A stretch of DNA of 64,000 nucleotides. Origin: Symbioplanes lichenis. Lineage in GTDB: Bacteria; Actinomycetota; Actinomycetes; Mycobacteriales; Micromonosporaceae. Shown piece after piece: positions 8,364 through 18,400 of the stretch (its first letter is position 1; each line of letters opens with the position of its first letter). The position numbers were made by a program, and so were the translations under genes. The notes below the pieces were generated by a model. It saw nothing but the letters and a program-made list of their open reading frames with translations, was not told the DNA's origin and ran no database searches. The stretch is taken from positions 1 through 64,000 of the forward strand of contig NZ_JAUZQD010000007.1 in assembly GCF_030709675.1 (NCBI RefSeq), in the 5' to 3' direction.

Positions 8364-8719
8364 CCATGCCGGAGATGCCCCGGGCGGTGTGGCGCCGGGC
8401 GGCGGCCGCGGAGCCGCGGGAGTCCGCCGTGGACGCCGAGCCGGCGGTGTGCGGCGGCCGGGAGCTGAGCGTGGACGAGCGCTACGAGCTCATGAAGGAG
8501 CGCCGCCGCCTGCGCAAGGAGGCGGAGGCGAAGGAGCGCGAGGAGGCGGAGGCCAAGGAGTCGGGCCGCCACCGGTCCCGGCAGTCCTCCCCGGACGACG
8601 ACGAGGACGAGGACAAGGCGGCCGAGCGGTTCCGCAACGACCGCTACTCCGTCAAATTGCTCAAGCAGGACACGTCCGCCTGGGGTGGCGGCGGGGCCGG
8701 GTCGGGAGACATCGGATGA
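8360..8719 (+). CDS. Small charged ESX-locus protein upstream of eccC
   Basis: A 119-aa protein starting at ATG 8360 within the previous stop (ATGA) and ending within the eccC start (ATGA at 8716), so it is tightly coupled on both sides. The middle is a long, highly charged, probably coiled-coil helix (ELMKERRRLRKEAEAKEREE), followed by an acidic patch (SPDDDEDEDK). The end (RYSVKLLKQDTSAWGGGG) is Gly-rich. No cysteine pair, signal peptide or membrane segment is seen. No family is recognised. The position suggests a soluble adaptor for the EccC ATPase; this is inference. Confidence 0.7.
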   Translation: MTMPEMPRAVWRRAAAAEPRESAVDAEPAVCGGRELSVDERYELMKERRRLRKEAEAKEREEAEAKESGRHRSRQSSPDDDEDEDKAAERFRNDRYSVKLLKQDTSAWGGGGAGSGDIG

Positions 8720-11700
8720 GCACGGTCACCGTCAAGCGGCCGCCCCGCGCGGCGGGCCCCGAGGCGCCCGAGGGGCAGATCGAGCTGCAGGAGCCGCCGC
8801 TGATGGCGGAGGAGGCGCCGCTCGACTTCCGGTCCTTCGCGATGATCGTGCCGATGGGCCTGGGCATGGGCGCCATGATGGCGATGTTCGGCCTCTACAG
8901 CCGGGCCCCGATCATGTACGTCATGGGCGGCGCGATGGCCGGCGGCATGCTGCTCATGGGCGTCATGCAGATCGGCAAGGCGGCCTCGGAGCGCAAGCGC
9001 AAGATGCGGGGCGAGCGCCGCGACTTCCTGCGCTACATCGCCCAGCTGCGCAAGCAGGCCCGCAAGGCGGCGGACGACCAGCGGCAGTTCGTGCTCTGGA
9101 ACAACCCCCAGCCCAACTGGCTGTGGTCGGTCGCGATGGGCAGCCGGCTGTGGGAGCGCCGGCCCAGCCACGACGACTTCGGCCGGGTGCGCATCGGGCT
9201 CGGCCGGCAGAACGCCATGCTCAAGTTCACCCCGCCCTCGACCAAGCCGATCGAGGACCTGGAACCGCTGTCGTCCATCTCGCTGCGGCGCTTCTCCGAG
9301 ACCTACCGTACGGTCTCGGGCATCCCGATCTCGGTCAGCCTGCGCAGCTTCACCAGCGTCGAGTTCGAGGGCCCGGCCGACCCGGCCATCGATCTGGCCC
9401 GGGCGATGGTCGCGCAGCTGGTCACCTTTCACGCGCCGGACGAGCTGCGGGTCGCCGTGCTCGCCGCCGAGGTGCACCGCGGCCCGTGGGACTGGGTCAA
9501 GTGGCTGCCGCACAACGCGCACCCGACCGCCGTCGACGGCGCCGGTCCGGTGCGCCTCTTCGCGGGTACGCACGACGACCTGATGGACCTGCTCGGCTCG
9601 GAGGTCACCGACCGCGGCGACCACGACCGCAACTCCCGGCCCTCGGCCACCGAGCCGCTGATCGTCGTCGTCGCGCACCTGGTCGACCTGCCGGACAGCT
9701 CCCGGCTGCTCGGCGCCGGCATGCGCAACGTGGTGCTGCTCGACCTGACCGGCAACATGCCCGGTGGCCCGAAGGTGCTGCGCCTGACGGTCAAGGACGA
9801 CGTCGTCGAGTTCCCGGCCAACGAGGCCGTCGGCACGGCCACCCGCGACGCCCTCGACGGGGTGCAGGCCGAGGCGCTGGCGCGGGTCATCGCCCCCAAG
9901 CGGACCTCGGGCACGCTCGACGTGGTCGAGGAGCCGATGGAGTCGAGCTTCGAGCTGACCACGCTGCTGGGCATCCGGGACGCGCACACGTTCGACGTAC
10001 AGAATCTGTGGCGGTCGCGTCAGCCGCAGCGCAACCGGCTCACCGTGCCGATCGGTGTCACCGAGGACGGCGAGGTCATCGAGCTGGACCTCAAGGAGTC
10101 GGCGCAGGGCGGCATGGGCCCGCACGGCCTGCTCATCGGTGCGACCGGCTCCGGCAAATCAGAGCTTCTGCGTACGCTCGTCTGCGCGCTCGCGGCGACG
10201 CACAGCTCCGAGATCCTCAACCTGGTGCTGGTCGACTTCAAGGGCGGCGCGACCTTCATCGGCATGGAGAAGCTGCCTCACACGTCGGCGGTCATCACCA
10301 ACCTGGCCGACGAGCTGCCCCTGGTCGACCGCATGCAGGACGCGCTCAACGGCGAGATGACCCGGCGCCAGGAGATGCTGCGCGCCTCGGGCTACGCGAG
10401 CCTGTTCGACTACGAGAAGGCGCGGGCGGCCGGTGCCCAGCTGGTGCCGTTCCCGGTGCTGCTCATCATCGTCGACGAGTTCAGCGAGCTGCTGTCGAGC
10501 AAGGCCGAGTTCATGGACCTGTTCGTCTCGATCGGTCGCCTGGGCCGGTCGCTCGGCGTGCACCTGCTGCTCGCGTCGCAACGCCTCGACGAGGGCCGGA
10601 TCAACCGGGTCGAGGGCCACCTGTCGTACCGGATCGCCCTGCGCACCTTCTCGTCGATGGAGTCGCGCTCGGTCATCGGTGTCGGCAAGGCCTACGAGCT
10701 GCCGTCCGAGCCCGGCAACGGCTACCTGAAGCTGGACACCACCAACCTGGTGCGCTTCAAGTCCGCGTACGTGTCCGGGGCCTACAGCGGCCGCGGCCCG
10801 GTGGCCGTGGAGTACGACGAGCTGCCCACCGAGCACGACATCGTCCCGTTCATCACCAAGCAGGTCGCCGCCCGCACCGATCCGGGCCGGGACCGCGCCG
10901 CCGAGGTGCTCGCGGCCGTCACGCCCGAGGAACCCGAGACCGCGACCGGGCCCAGCCTCGCCGACGTGCTGCTCGACCGGCTGGCCGGCTCCGGCCCGCC
11001 GGCACGCCAGGTGTGGCTGCCGCCGCTGTCCACCGCCCCCAGCCTCGACTCGCTGCTGCCCAGCGTGGTGCCGGACCCGATCCGCGGCATGACCGTGGAC
11101 GACCCGGCGGCGCAGGGCCGGCTGCGGGTGCCCGTCGGCATCGTGGACCGCCCGGCCGAGCAGCTGCGCGAGCTCCTCATCGCCGACCTCGGCGGCGCGG
11201 ACGGCCACGTCGGCATCGCCGGCGCCCCGCAGAGCGGCAAGTCGACCCTGCTGCGCAGCCTGATCCTCGGGCTCGCCCTGGCCAACACCCCGGAGGAGGT
11301 CCAGTTCTACGGGCTGGACTTCGGCGGCGGCGGTCTGAGCTCGATCGCCGGGCTCCCGCACATCGGCTCGATCGCCACCCGCATGGAGCGCGACCGGGTC
11401 ACCCGCACCATCCAGGAGATCGTCGGCATCATGGAGCGGCGCGAGGCGATCTTCGCCGAGCGCGGGCTCGACTCGATGACGTCCTACCTGGCGGCCCGCC
11501 GGCGCGGCGAGATCGACGACCCGTTCGGGCACGTGTTCCTGGTCATCGACGGCTGGTACACGATGAAGAACGACTTCACCGAGCTGGAGACCCGGTTCCA
11601 GGAGCTGGCCTCGCGCGGTCTGTCGTTCGGCATCCACGTGATCGCCACGGCGACCCGCTGGTCGGAGATGCGCACCTGGCTGCGCGACCTGCTCGGCACC

Positions 11701-12687
11701 AAGCTGGAGCTGCGGCTGGGCGACTCGATGGAGTCCGAGGTCGGCTCGCGCAAGGCGGCCACCGTGCCCAACCAGATCGGCCGCGGCCTCACCTCCGACG
11801 GGCTGCACTTCCTCGGGGCGCTGCCCCGGATGGACGGCAGCTCCGAGGTGGAGGATCTCGCCGAGGCGACCAAGGCGGCGACCGAGGAGATCAGCACCTT
11901 CTGGACCGGGCCGATCGCGCCGGCCGTACGGATGCTGCCGACCGTGCTGCCGGTCACCCAGCTGCCGGAGCCGGAGCCGGAGTTCAAGGTCTGCCTCGGC
12001 CAGGACGAGCAGCGCCTCGCCCCGGTCTGGCACGACTTCATGGCGACCCCGCACCTGCTGGTGCTGGGCGACAACGAGACCGGCAAGTCGAACGTGCTGC
12101 GCCTGGTGCTGCGGGCCATCCAGCAGCGCTACACCTCCGACCAGGCCAAGGTCGTGCTCGGCGACTCGCGGCGCGACCTGGACACCGCGCTGCCGCCGGA
12201 GTACCAGGTCGGCTTCGGCTTCACCGGCGACAAGCTCTACGAGCTGGCCGGCCAGGCCTCGGTCTCGATGAACCGCCGGGTGCCCGGCCCGGAGATCTCG
12301 TCGGAGCGGATGCGCCGCCGCGACTGGTGGGAGGGCCCGGAGCTGTTCGTCGTGGTCGACGACTACGACCTGATGACCCGCGGCGGCATGGGCTCCACGC
12401 TGGACCCGCTGCTGCCGCTGCTGGCCCAGGGCGCCTCGATCGGCCTGCACGTGATCATCGCGCGCAGCACCTCGGGCGCCATGCGGGCGATGATGGAGCC
12501 GGTGATCCGCCGGATGTGGGAGCTGGGCACGCCCGCGACGCTCCTGTCGTACCCGAAGGAAGAGGGCAAGTTCCTCGGTGAGGCCGCGCCGCGGCGCCTC
12601 CCGGCGGGACGGGCCCAGTTGGTGACCCGGCGTGGCGTCTCCCTGATGCAGACCGGATTCGTGGCGCCGAAGGGAGACCGCGGATGA
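8716..12687 (+). CDS. eccC: Type VII secretion ATPase EccC (fused EccCa/EccCb)
   Basis: A 1323-aa membrane ATPase that recognises and drives export of WXG100 substrates. The N-terminus has two adjacent membrane segments (about residues 37-85), then three FtsK/SpoIIIE-type ATPase domains. Walker A motifs are GATGSGKSE (from residue 475), GAPQSGKST (836) and GDNETGKSN (1118), all with the invariant lysine. Walker B of the first is LLIIVDEFSEL (Asp 587), and the third has LFVVVDDYDL. Full-length single-chain EccC is the form in ESX-2, -4 and -5 and many actinomycetes, unlike split EccCa/Cb of ESX-1. ATG 8716 overlaps the preceding stop, and the gene ends in an ATGA overlap with eccD. Confidence 0.97.
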   Translation: MSTVTVKRPPRAAGPEAPEGQIELQEPPLMAEEAPLDFRSFAMIVPMGLGMGAMMAMFGLYSRAPIMYVMGGAMAGGMLLMGVMQIGKAASERKRKMRGERRDFLRYIAQLRKQARKAADDQRQFVLWNNPQPNWLWSVAMGSRLWERRPSHDDFGRVRIGLGRQNAMLKFTPPSTKPIEDLEPLSSISLRRFSETYRTVSGIPISVSLRSFTSVEFEGPADPAIDLARAMVAQLVTFHAPDELRVAVLAAEVHRGPWDWVKWLPHNAHPTAVDGAGPVRLFAGTHDDLMDLLGSEVTDRGDHDRNSRPSATEPLIVVVAHLVDLPDSSRLLGAGMRNVVLLDLTGNMPGGPKVLRLTVKDDVVEFPANEAVGTATRDALDGVQAEALARVIAPKRTSGTLDVVEEPMESSFELTTLLGIRDAHTFDVQNLWRSRQPQRNRLTVPIGVTEDGEVIELDLKESAQGGMGPHGLLIGATGSGKSELLRTLVCALAATHSSEILNLVLVDFKGGATFIGMEKLPHTSAVITNLADELPLVDRMQDALNGEMTRRQEMLRASGYASLFDYEKARAAGAQLVPFPVLLIIVDEFSELLSSKAEFMDLFVSIGRLGRSLGVHLLLASQRLDEGRINRVEGHLSYRIALRTFSSMESRSVIGVGKAYELPSEPGNGYLKLDTTNLVRFKSAYVSGAYSGRGPVAVEYDELPTEHDIVPFITKQVAARTDPGRDRAAEVLAAVTPEEPETATGPSLADVLLDRLAGSGPPARQVWLPPLSTAPSLDSLLPSVVPDPIRGMTVDDPAAQGRLRVPVGIVDRPAEQLRELLIADLGGADGHVGIAGAPQSGKSTLLRSLILGLALANTPEEVQFYGLDFGGGGLSSIAGLPHIGSIATRMERDRVTRTIQEIVGIMERREAIFAERGLDSMTSYLAARRRGEIDDPFGHVFLVIDGWYTMKNDFTELETRFQELASRGLSFGIHVIATATRWSEMRTWLRDLLGTKLELRLGDSMESEVGSRKAATVPNQIGRGLTSDGLHFLGALPRMDGSSEVEDLAEATKAATEEISTFWTGPIAPAVRMLPTVLPVTQLPEPEPEFKVCLGQDEQRLAPVWHDFMATPHLLVLGDNETGKSNVLRLVLRAIQQRYTSDQAKVVLGDSRRDLDTALPPEYQVGFGFTGDKLYELAGQASVSMNRRVPGPEISSERMRRRDWWEGPELFVVVDDYDLMTRGGMGSTLDPLLPLLAQGASIGLHVIIARSTSGAMRAMMEPVIRRMWELGTPATLLSYPKEEGKFLGEAAPRRLPAGRAQLVTRRGVSLMQTGFVAPKGDRG

Positions 12688-14090
12688 GCACCGCGTTGGA
12701 CAGAGAGCTGTGCCGGATCACCGTGATCGGCCCGGACCGCAAGATCGACCTGGCCGTGCCGTCGGCGACGCCGGTGGCCAACCTGCTGCCGGTGCTGCTG
12801 CAGCACACCTCGTCGGGGCGCCGGCTGGAGGGCGACGACCCGGAGGGCGCCTGGGTGCTCCAGCGCCTGGGCCAGCATCCCTTCGAGCTCTCCGGCACGC
12901 CCGAGACCCTGGACTGGCTCGAGGGCGAGGAGCTCTATCTGCGCCGGGCCGAGGACCCGCTGCCCGAGCTGGACTTCGACGACGTCGCCGAGGGCATCGC
13001 CACCATCGTCAACCGGCGCTCGGACCGGTGGCAGCCGGAGTACCGGCGGGTGATGTTCCTGGTCCTGTCGATCGTGGCGATGGGCGCGCTCGCCGCGGTG
13101 CTCACCGACCGGGGCCCGGTGCTGCCGCAGGTCGTCGGGGCCGGGGTGCTGGCCGCCGCGTTCTTCAGCGCCGCCCTGGTCTATGCCCGCCGGGTCACCG
13201 ACGGGGCGTTCTCCCTGCTCTTCGGCTGCGGCGCGGCGGCCTTCGCGGCGCTCGCCGCCGCCAGTGCGGTCGACGGCGACCCGGAAAGCATCGTGCTCAA
13301 CGGGCCGGCGATGCTCGCGGGCGCGGTCGGCATCGCGGTGGTCGCCGCGATCCTGCTGATCCTGCAGCGCACGGTCACCCCGCACCTGCCCTTCGCCCCG
13401 ATGCTGGTCATCGGCGTGACGGCGCTGGTCGCGGCCTGCATCCTGCTCATGCAGAGCGGCTCCGGCATGACGAGCCAGCGGGCCGCGGCGACCGCCGTGG
13501 CGCTCCTCCTCGCCGTGATCATCGTGGCCCCCCGGGCGGCGGTGAAGTTCGCCCGGCTGCGCGGGCCGCAGCTGCCCAAGACGGGCGCCGACATGTCGTA
13601 CGACATCGAGCCCGCCCCCTCCGACGAGGTGCGCGACCGCGCCGGTCTCGCCGACACCTACCTGACCGTGGCGATGGTCACGTCCGCGCTGGTGCTGCCG
13701 GTGCTGTTCCACTACACGATCCAGACCCCCGGCTGGGCGGGCTGGACCTTCGTGGCCGTGGTTGCCAGTGCAATCCTGTTGCGCGCCCGTACCTTCTTCG
13801 GCGTCTGGCAGCGGGTCGCGCTCGCCGCCGCCGGTACCGTCGGCTACCTCATGGTCATCATGCGGCTCTCCCAGATGCTCCCCGCCGGTGGGCGGTGGGT
13901 GCTGCTCAGCGGCCTGCTGGCGCTGGTCGTGCCGTTGGTCATGGCCGCGATGCGGCCCTGGCCCCGGCGCATGCTGCCCTTCTGGGAATACGCCGCCACC
14001 TTCCTCGACGTCGCCACCGGCGTGGCCGTGCTGCCCCTGCTCGGGCAGATCCTCGGCCTCTACGTGTGGGCGCGCGGGCTCTTCGGGTAG
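12684..14090 (+). CDS. eccD: Type VII secretion integral membrane protein EccD
   Basis: A 468-aa protein that forms the multi-spanning pore-side component of the ESX membrane complex. Residues 1-100 form a ubiquitin-like cytosolic domain (CRITVIGPDRKIDLAVPS ... LEGEELYLRRAEDPLPELDFDDV) that contacts EccC in known complexes. From residue 120 there are about eleven hydrophobic segments. One long soluble loop lies between segments 6 and 7 (around KFARLRGPQLPKTGADM). Size and layout match EccD (about 470-510 aa). ATG 12684 overlaps the eccC stop. Confidence 0.95.
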   Translation: MSTALDRELCRITVIGPDRKIDLAVPSATPVANLLPVLLQHTSSGRRLEGDDPEGAWVLQRLGQHPFELSGTPETLDWLEGEELYLRRAEDPLPELDFDDVAEGIATIVNRRSDRWQPEYRRVMFLVLSIVAMGALAAVLTDRGPVLPQVVGAGVLAAAFFSAALVYARRVTDGAFSLLFGCGAAAFAALAAASAVDGDPESIVLNGPAMLAGAVGIAVVAAILLILQRTVTPHLPFAPMLVIGVTALVAACILLMQSGSGMTSQRAAATAVALLLAVIIVAPRAAVKFARLRGPQLPKTGADMSYDIEPAPSDEVRDRAGLADTYLTVAMVTSALVLPVLFHYTIQTPGWAGWTFVAVVASAILLRARTFFGVWQRVALAAAGTVGYLMVIMRLSQMLPAGGRWVLLSGLLALVVPLVMAAMRPWPRRMLPFWEYAATFLDVATGVAVLPLLGQILGLYVWARGLFG

Positions 14091-14096
14091 GCAACC

Positions 14097-15470
14097 GTGC
14101 AGACTCAGCGGGACCACGTCCACGCCCACACCTTCATGATGGGCCGGCTCAGCTCGGCCCTGGTCGAGGGCGACCCGACCGGGGCCGAGATCCCCGGCCA
14201 CCGGGCCCAGACCGGGCTCCTGGTCGGCGTCCTGCTGTCGATCCTGGTGGTGGGCGGCTTCGCGGTGTACGGCTGGATCGTCCCCGGCGGCAGCAAGGCC
14301 TACAAGCAGGCCGGCACGATCATCGTCGAGAAGGAGAGCGGCAACCGCTTCGTCTACATCGACGGGGCGCTGCACCCGGTGCCCGACCTCACCTCGGCCA
14401 TGCTGATCCAGGGCGGCAAGTCGACCGTCAAGCTGGTGTCGCGCAACTCGCTCAAGGACGTGCCGCGCGGCATCCCGCTCGGGGTCGCCGGGGCGCCGCA
14501 GCAGCTGCCCACCGCCGACGCGCTCACCGACGGCCCGTGGCTGACCTGCCTGCCCGGCTCGGTGGCGACCGGCCGCAAGGTGTCGGGCCTGGGCGTCAAC
14601 CTCGAGCCGGACGTCCCGGTCACACTGCTCCCGGAGAAGAAGTTCCTCGTCGTGGAGGACGAGCAGGGGCAGCCCTATCTGCTCGCCAACTACGTGAAAT
14701 ACAAGATCACCGACGAGTCGGTCCTGGTGGCCCTCGGCGCGGCCGCGACCCGGCCCGCCCCGGCGCCGGACATGTGGCTCGGCTGGCTCGGCGACGGCGT
14801 GGACCTCGGACCGGCGAAGATCCCGGGTGAGGGCTCGACCGGGCCGCGCGTCGGCGGGCGTACGCACAAGGTGGGCACGCTCTTCCGCCAGGGCGAGGAC
14901 CAGCTCTTCGTGCTGCGCAAGGACGGGCTCGCGCCGGTCAGCCGCACCGAGTTCCTGATCCTGGACGCGGCGGACCGCCGGGCCCCGGTCGACCTCGACC
15001 CGGCCGACCTGGTGGCCGCCGAGCGCTCCACCGACCGGACGCTGCTCGACCGGCTGCCCGACCTCGCCTCGCTCCAGCTGCAGGACACCAGCGGCCAGGC
15101 CGTGTGCCAGCAGCAGCGGCCGGTCGATCCGGAAAATTACACCAGCGTCGTCGCGCTGGCTCCACAGTGGGCCTCCGGGGTCTATGCCGACGGCAAGACG
15201 ACCGTCATCGTCCGACAGGGCTCCGGCATGGCCGTGACCCCGGTGGCGTCCGTCACCGACGCGTCGGCGGCCACGTCCGCGTCGGCCGCCAAGAAGGTCG
15301 CCTTCGTCTCCGACGAGGGCATGGCCTACAACCTGGCCGACACGACGACGGTGGCCTCGCTGAAGCTCAACACCGTGACACCCGTACCGTTCCCGAGGGA
15401 GTTGCTGGCGGCGCTGCCGCAGGGTCCCGTGTTGAGCCGCAAAGCCGTCACCAGCCTGGCGAGAGGGTAG
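14097..15470 (+). CDS. eccB: Type VII secretion protein EccB
   Basis: A 457-aa protein with a short cytosolic N-terminus (MQTQRDHVHAHTFMMGRLSSALVEGDP, the typical EccB opening), one membrane segment (about residues 39-63, LLVGVLLSILVVGGFAVYGW) and a large extracytoplasmic domain with the repeat-type fold of EccB. Two cysteines (in WLTCLPGS and QAVCQQQ) fit the conserved disulfide of the family. The start is GTG 14097, 6 bp after the eccD stop. It completes an eccC-eccD-eccB order. EccE and the mycosin MycP, usual partners, are not found in this window. Confidence 0.95.
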   Translation: MQTQRDHVHAHTFMMGRLSSALVEGDPTGAEIPGHRAQTGLLVGVLLSILVVGGFAVYGWIVPGGSKAYKQAGTIIVEKESGNRFVYIDGALHPVPDLTSAMLIQGGKSTVKLVSRNSLKDVPRGIPLGVAGAPQQLPTADALTDGPWLTCLPGSVATGRKVSGLGVNLEPDVPVTLLPEKKFLVVEDEQGQPYLLANYVKYKITDESVLVALGAAATRPAPAPDMWLGWLGDGVDLGPAKIPGEGSTGPRVGGRTHKVGTLFRQGEDQLFVLRKDGLAPVSRTEFLILDAADRRAPVDLDPADLVAAERSTDRTLLDRLPDLASLQLQDTSGQAVCQQQRPVDPENYTSVVALAPQWASGVYADGKTTVIVRQGSGMAVTPVASVTDASAATSASAAKKVAFVSDEGMAYNLADTTTVASLKLNTVTPVPFPRELLAALPQGPVLSRKAVTSLARG

Positions 15471-15478
15471 GAGTACGC

Positions 15479-18400
15479 ATGGCATCCGTGATCCGCAGCA
15501 TGCTGCGTGGCCGGCCGGAGGGTCCCGGCGGGGTCGTCCAGCACACCGTGGGTAACGCGCTGGTCCTGCATGCCGCGGACTCGATCAGTGCCGAGGCGCA
15601 GTCCCTGGCGCTGACCGTCGTCGAGGACGCCGAGAACGACGTCGTGGTGCTCGACCTGGGCGAGGGCATGCCGATCGGCTCGTGGGAGTCCATGGCCGGC
15701 GTGCTGCCCCGCCGCCGCCGGGGCATCCGGCTGATGGCCTGCGGGGACCACCGCAACGCCGCGGCCATGGCCGGTCAGTGGCTGTCCGAGCGCCTCAACC
15801 GTACGGTCATCGCGCCCGACGGCGACCTCATCCGCGGCGCCGCCGGAGGCTTGTTCGTCCACTCCGTGCCGGGCAGCGGCTGGGTGCGCTTCCGCCCCGG
15901 CAAGCCGCCGACGTGGGACGCCAAGCGCTACCCGACCCCGCTGTGGGACAAGGCCGTCACCGACAAGCGCCCCTCCAGCTCGACCGGCGAGATCGAGCCC
16001 CTGCCGGGTGGCGTGTGGATCCATGACGTACGCCAGCCGGAGATCGTCGCCGAGCACCGCGAACGCCTCGTGGCCGACGTGCCGTGCCAGCCCGAGGTGA
16101 TGACGGTGCTGCTCGGCTGTCCCGGCACCGCGCCGCTGTCGCTCGACGACGTCGTCCGCTTCTGGCGCGAGCTCGACGCGGAGAGCCGCATGCGGGCCCG
16201 CTTCGTGCAGTACGGCGACATCCGCCTGCCCGAGGGCGAGGCCTTCGGTCAAGCCCTCGCCGACCTGCTCGGCACCGGCGTCGTCTGCTACTCCGGCGTG
16301 CCGGTGGGCGCCCCCGCCAAGTACGAGATCCGCACCGTCCGCGGCGACGGCGTGCTCGGCTGGCCCCCGTTCGCCCTGGAGCTCGGCTACGCCCCGCGCG
16401 CCCACCCCAACTCGAAGGCCCGCCGCCCCGCCGTCCTCAGCCACCGCGGCCCGCTGCGGGGCCCGGAGGAGGTCGCGCCGCGCGTCTACTGGTACGCCCC
16501 CGACGCCGTCGTCGAAGTCGTCCAGGCCGGCCTCTGGGTCCGCCCGGCCGAGGAGCCCCCGAACGCCGAACGGGTCCGCGCGACGCCGCTCGACCCCGAG
16601 GGCAGCACGCTCATCTTCGACGACACCGTCGCCGAGCGGACCGAGCGCATGCGCGAGCTGGCCGAGGACCTCGCCGCCCGCGTCGACCCCAGTGTCGGTC
16701 AGGACACCGCTCTGTTCCCGGCCTCGGTGCTGGTGCCCGGGCAGAAGCCGGCCGGTCGCGCCGAGGCTGTGCTGCGGGCGTCGGAGCCTTCGCAGGCGCC
16801 CGCCCCGGCTCCGGAGGTGCAGACGGCCGTCGAGGCGCCCGCGCCGGCTGCCTTCATGCCGCCGGCCGCCTACATGCCGCCGGCCGTCGAAGCCGTCGTC
16901 GTGGAGCCGGTCGTTGCCCAGCCGGTCACCCAGCGCGCTGTGCCGGCGGAGCCCTTTGCCCAGCGTGCGGAGCCGTTTGCTCCGCGTGCCGTTCCGGCGC
17001 CGCCCACGGGGGAGCCGTTCGCCCAGCGCGGGATCCCGGTGCAGCCGTTCGGCCCACCGGCCGTCCCGGCGCCACCGGCCGCCGTCGAGCCCGCCGTGCC
17101 GCAGGACCGGCTGGCGGACCGGGTGACCAGGGCGTACTCGCGGGCCGAGCTGTTCCCGTCGCCGGCCGAGCCCGTGGTCGCCAAGTCCCCGGTCGTCCCG
17201 GCACCCGCTGCCCCGACGGCTCCGACGGCCCCGGTCGACCAGGTGGCTCCGGTCGCGCCGCCCGCTGCCCCGATCGCCGCCGCGCCGATCGCCGCCGCGC
17301 CGATCGCCGCCGCGCCGATCGCCGCTTCGCCTTTCGCGGAGCCGGTTGCGCCGCCCGCCGCGCCGCCCGCCGCGCCGCCCGCTGCGTCGTCCTTCGTCAC
17401 TTCGTCCTTCGCCGAGCCCGTGGCGCCCGCGCCCGTGCCCGTACCCGCGGAGTTGGTCGATCCGGTCGCTCCCATCGAGATCGCCGCTTCCGCCGGTCCG
17501 GTGGACATCGCCGCTTCCGCCGGCCCGGTGGACATCACCACGCCGACGGACGACACCGCGCCTACCGAGCCGGTCGAGATCGCCCCGCCGGTGGAGATCG
17601 GGCAGCCGGTGGAGATCGCGCCGCCGGTCGAGCCTGTCGCTCCGCCCGTCGAGCCGGTGGCCGCCCCGGTCGAGCCCGTCGAGATGCCCGCCCCGGTCGA
17701 GTCCATCGCGTCCGCGCTGATGGGCAACGTCGGCCCGGTCACCCCCTTCGCCCCGGCGCCCACCCCGCCGGTCGAGCCGGTGACCGCGTCGATCGAGCCT
17801 GCCGACGTGGCCGCGCCGGTCGAGCCCACCGATGTGACCGCGCCGGTCGAGCCCACCGATGTGACCGCGCCGGTCGAGCCGGCGACCGTGGCGCTGCCCG
17901 TGGAGAGCGCCGAGCCCGCCGCCGCGATGGCGCCGCCCGTCGAGTTCGTCGGGGCCGTCGAGATCCCCGAGCCGGTCGCCCCGACGGCCGCGCCAGGAGA
18001 GGCGGTCCACCCGGTGGAAGCCCAGCCGGCGGAGGTTCAGCCGGTGGAGGCACACCGAGCGGCGGAGGCACAGCAGCCGATCGAGGCGTACCAGCCGGCG
18101 GCTACGGCCCAGCCCGTGACCGAGCGGGAGACGCGGCAGAAGGCCGAGGACACGCGCCTCCAGCCGATCCCCTCGGCGGCCGCCTCGGCGCTCCTGCCCC
18201 GCAAGCGCTCGCTCGACGACGAGCGGGCCTGGCTGCGCCGTACGCTCAGCCGGGATTTCGACACCATGGCCAGCTCGGTCTCGCGAATCATGTCCGAGCA
18301 CCCGGGTCTGCAGAGCGCCGGTGGCGTCAGCGCGGCCGACATCCTCGCCGACTCGGTGGCCGTACGCCTGTATCTGTCCGGCCGGGGCACCGGGATCGAC

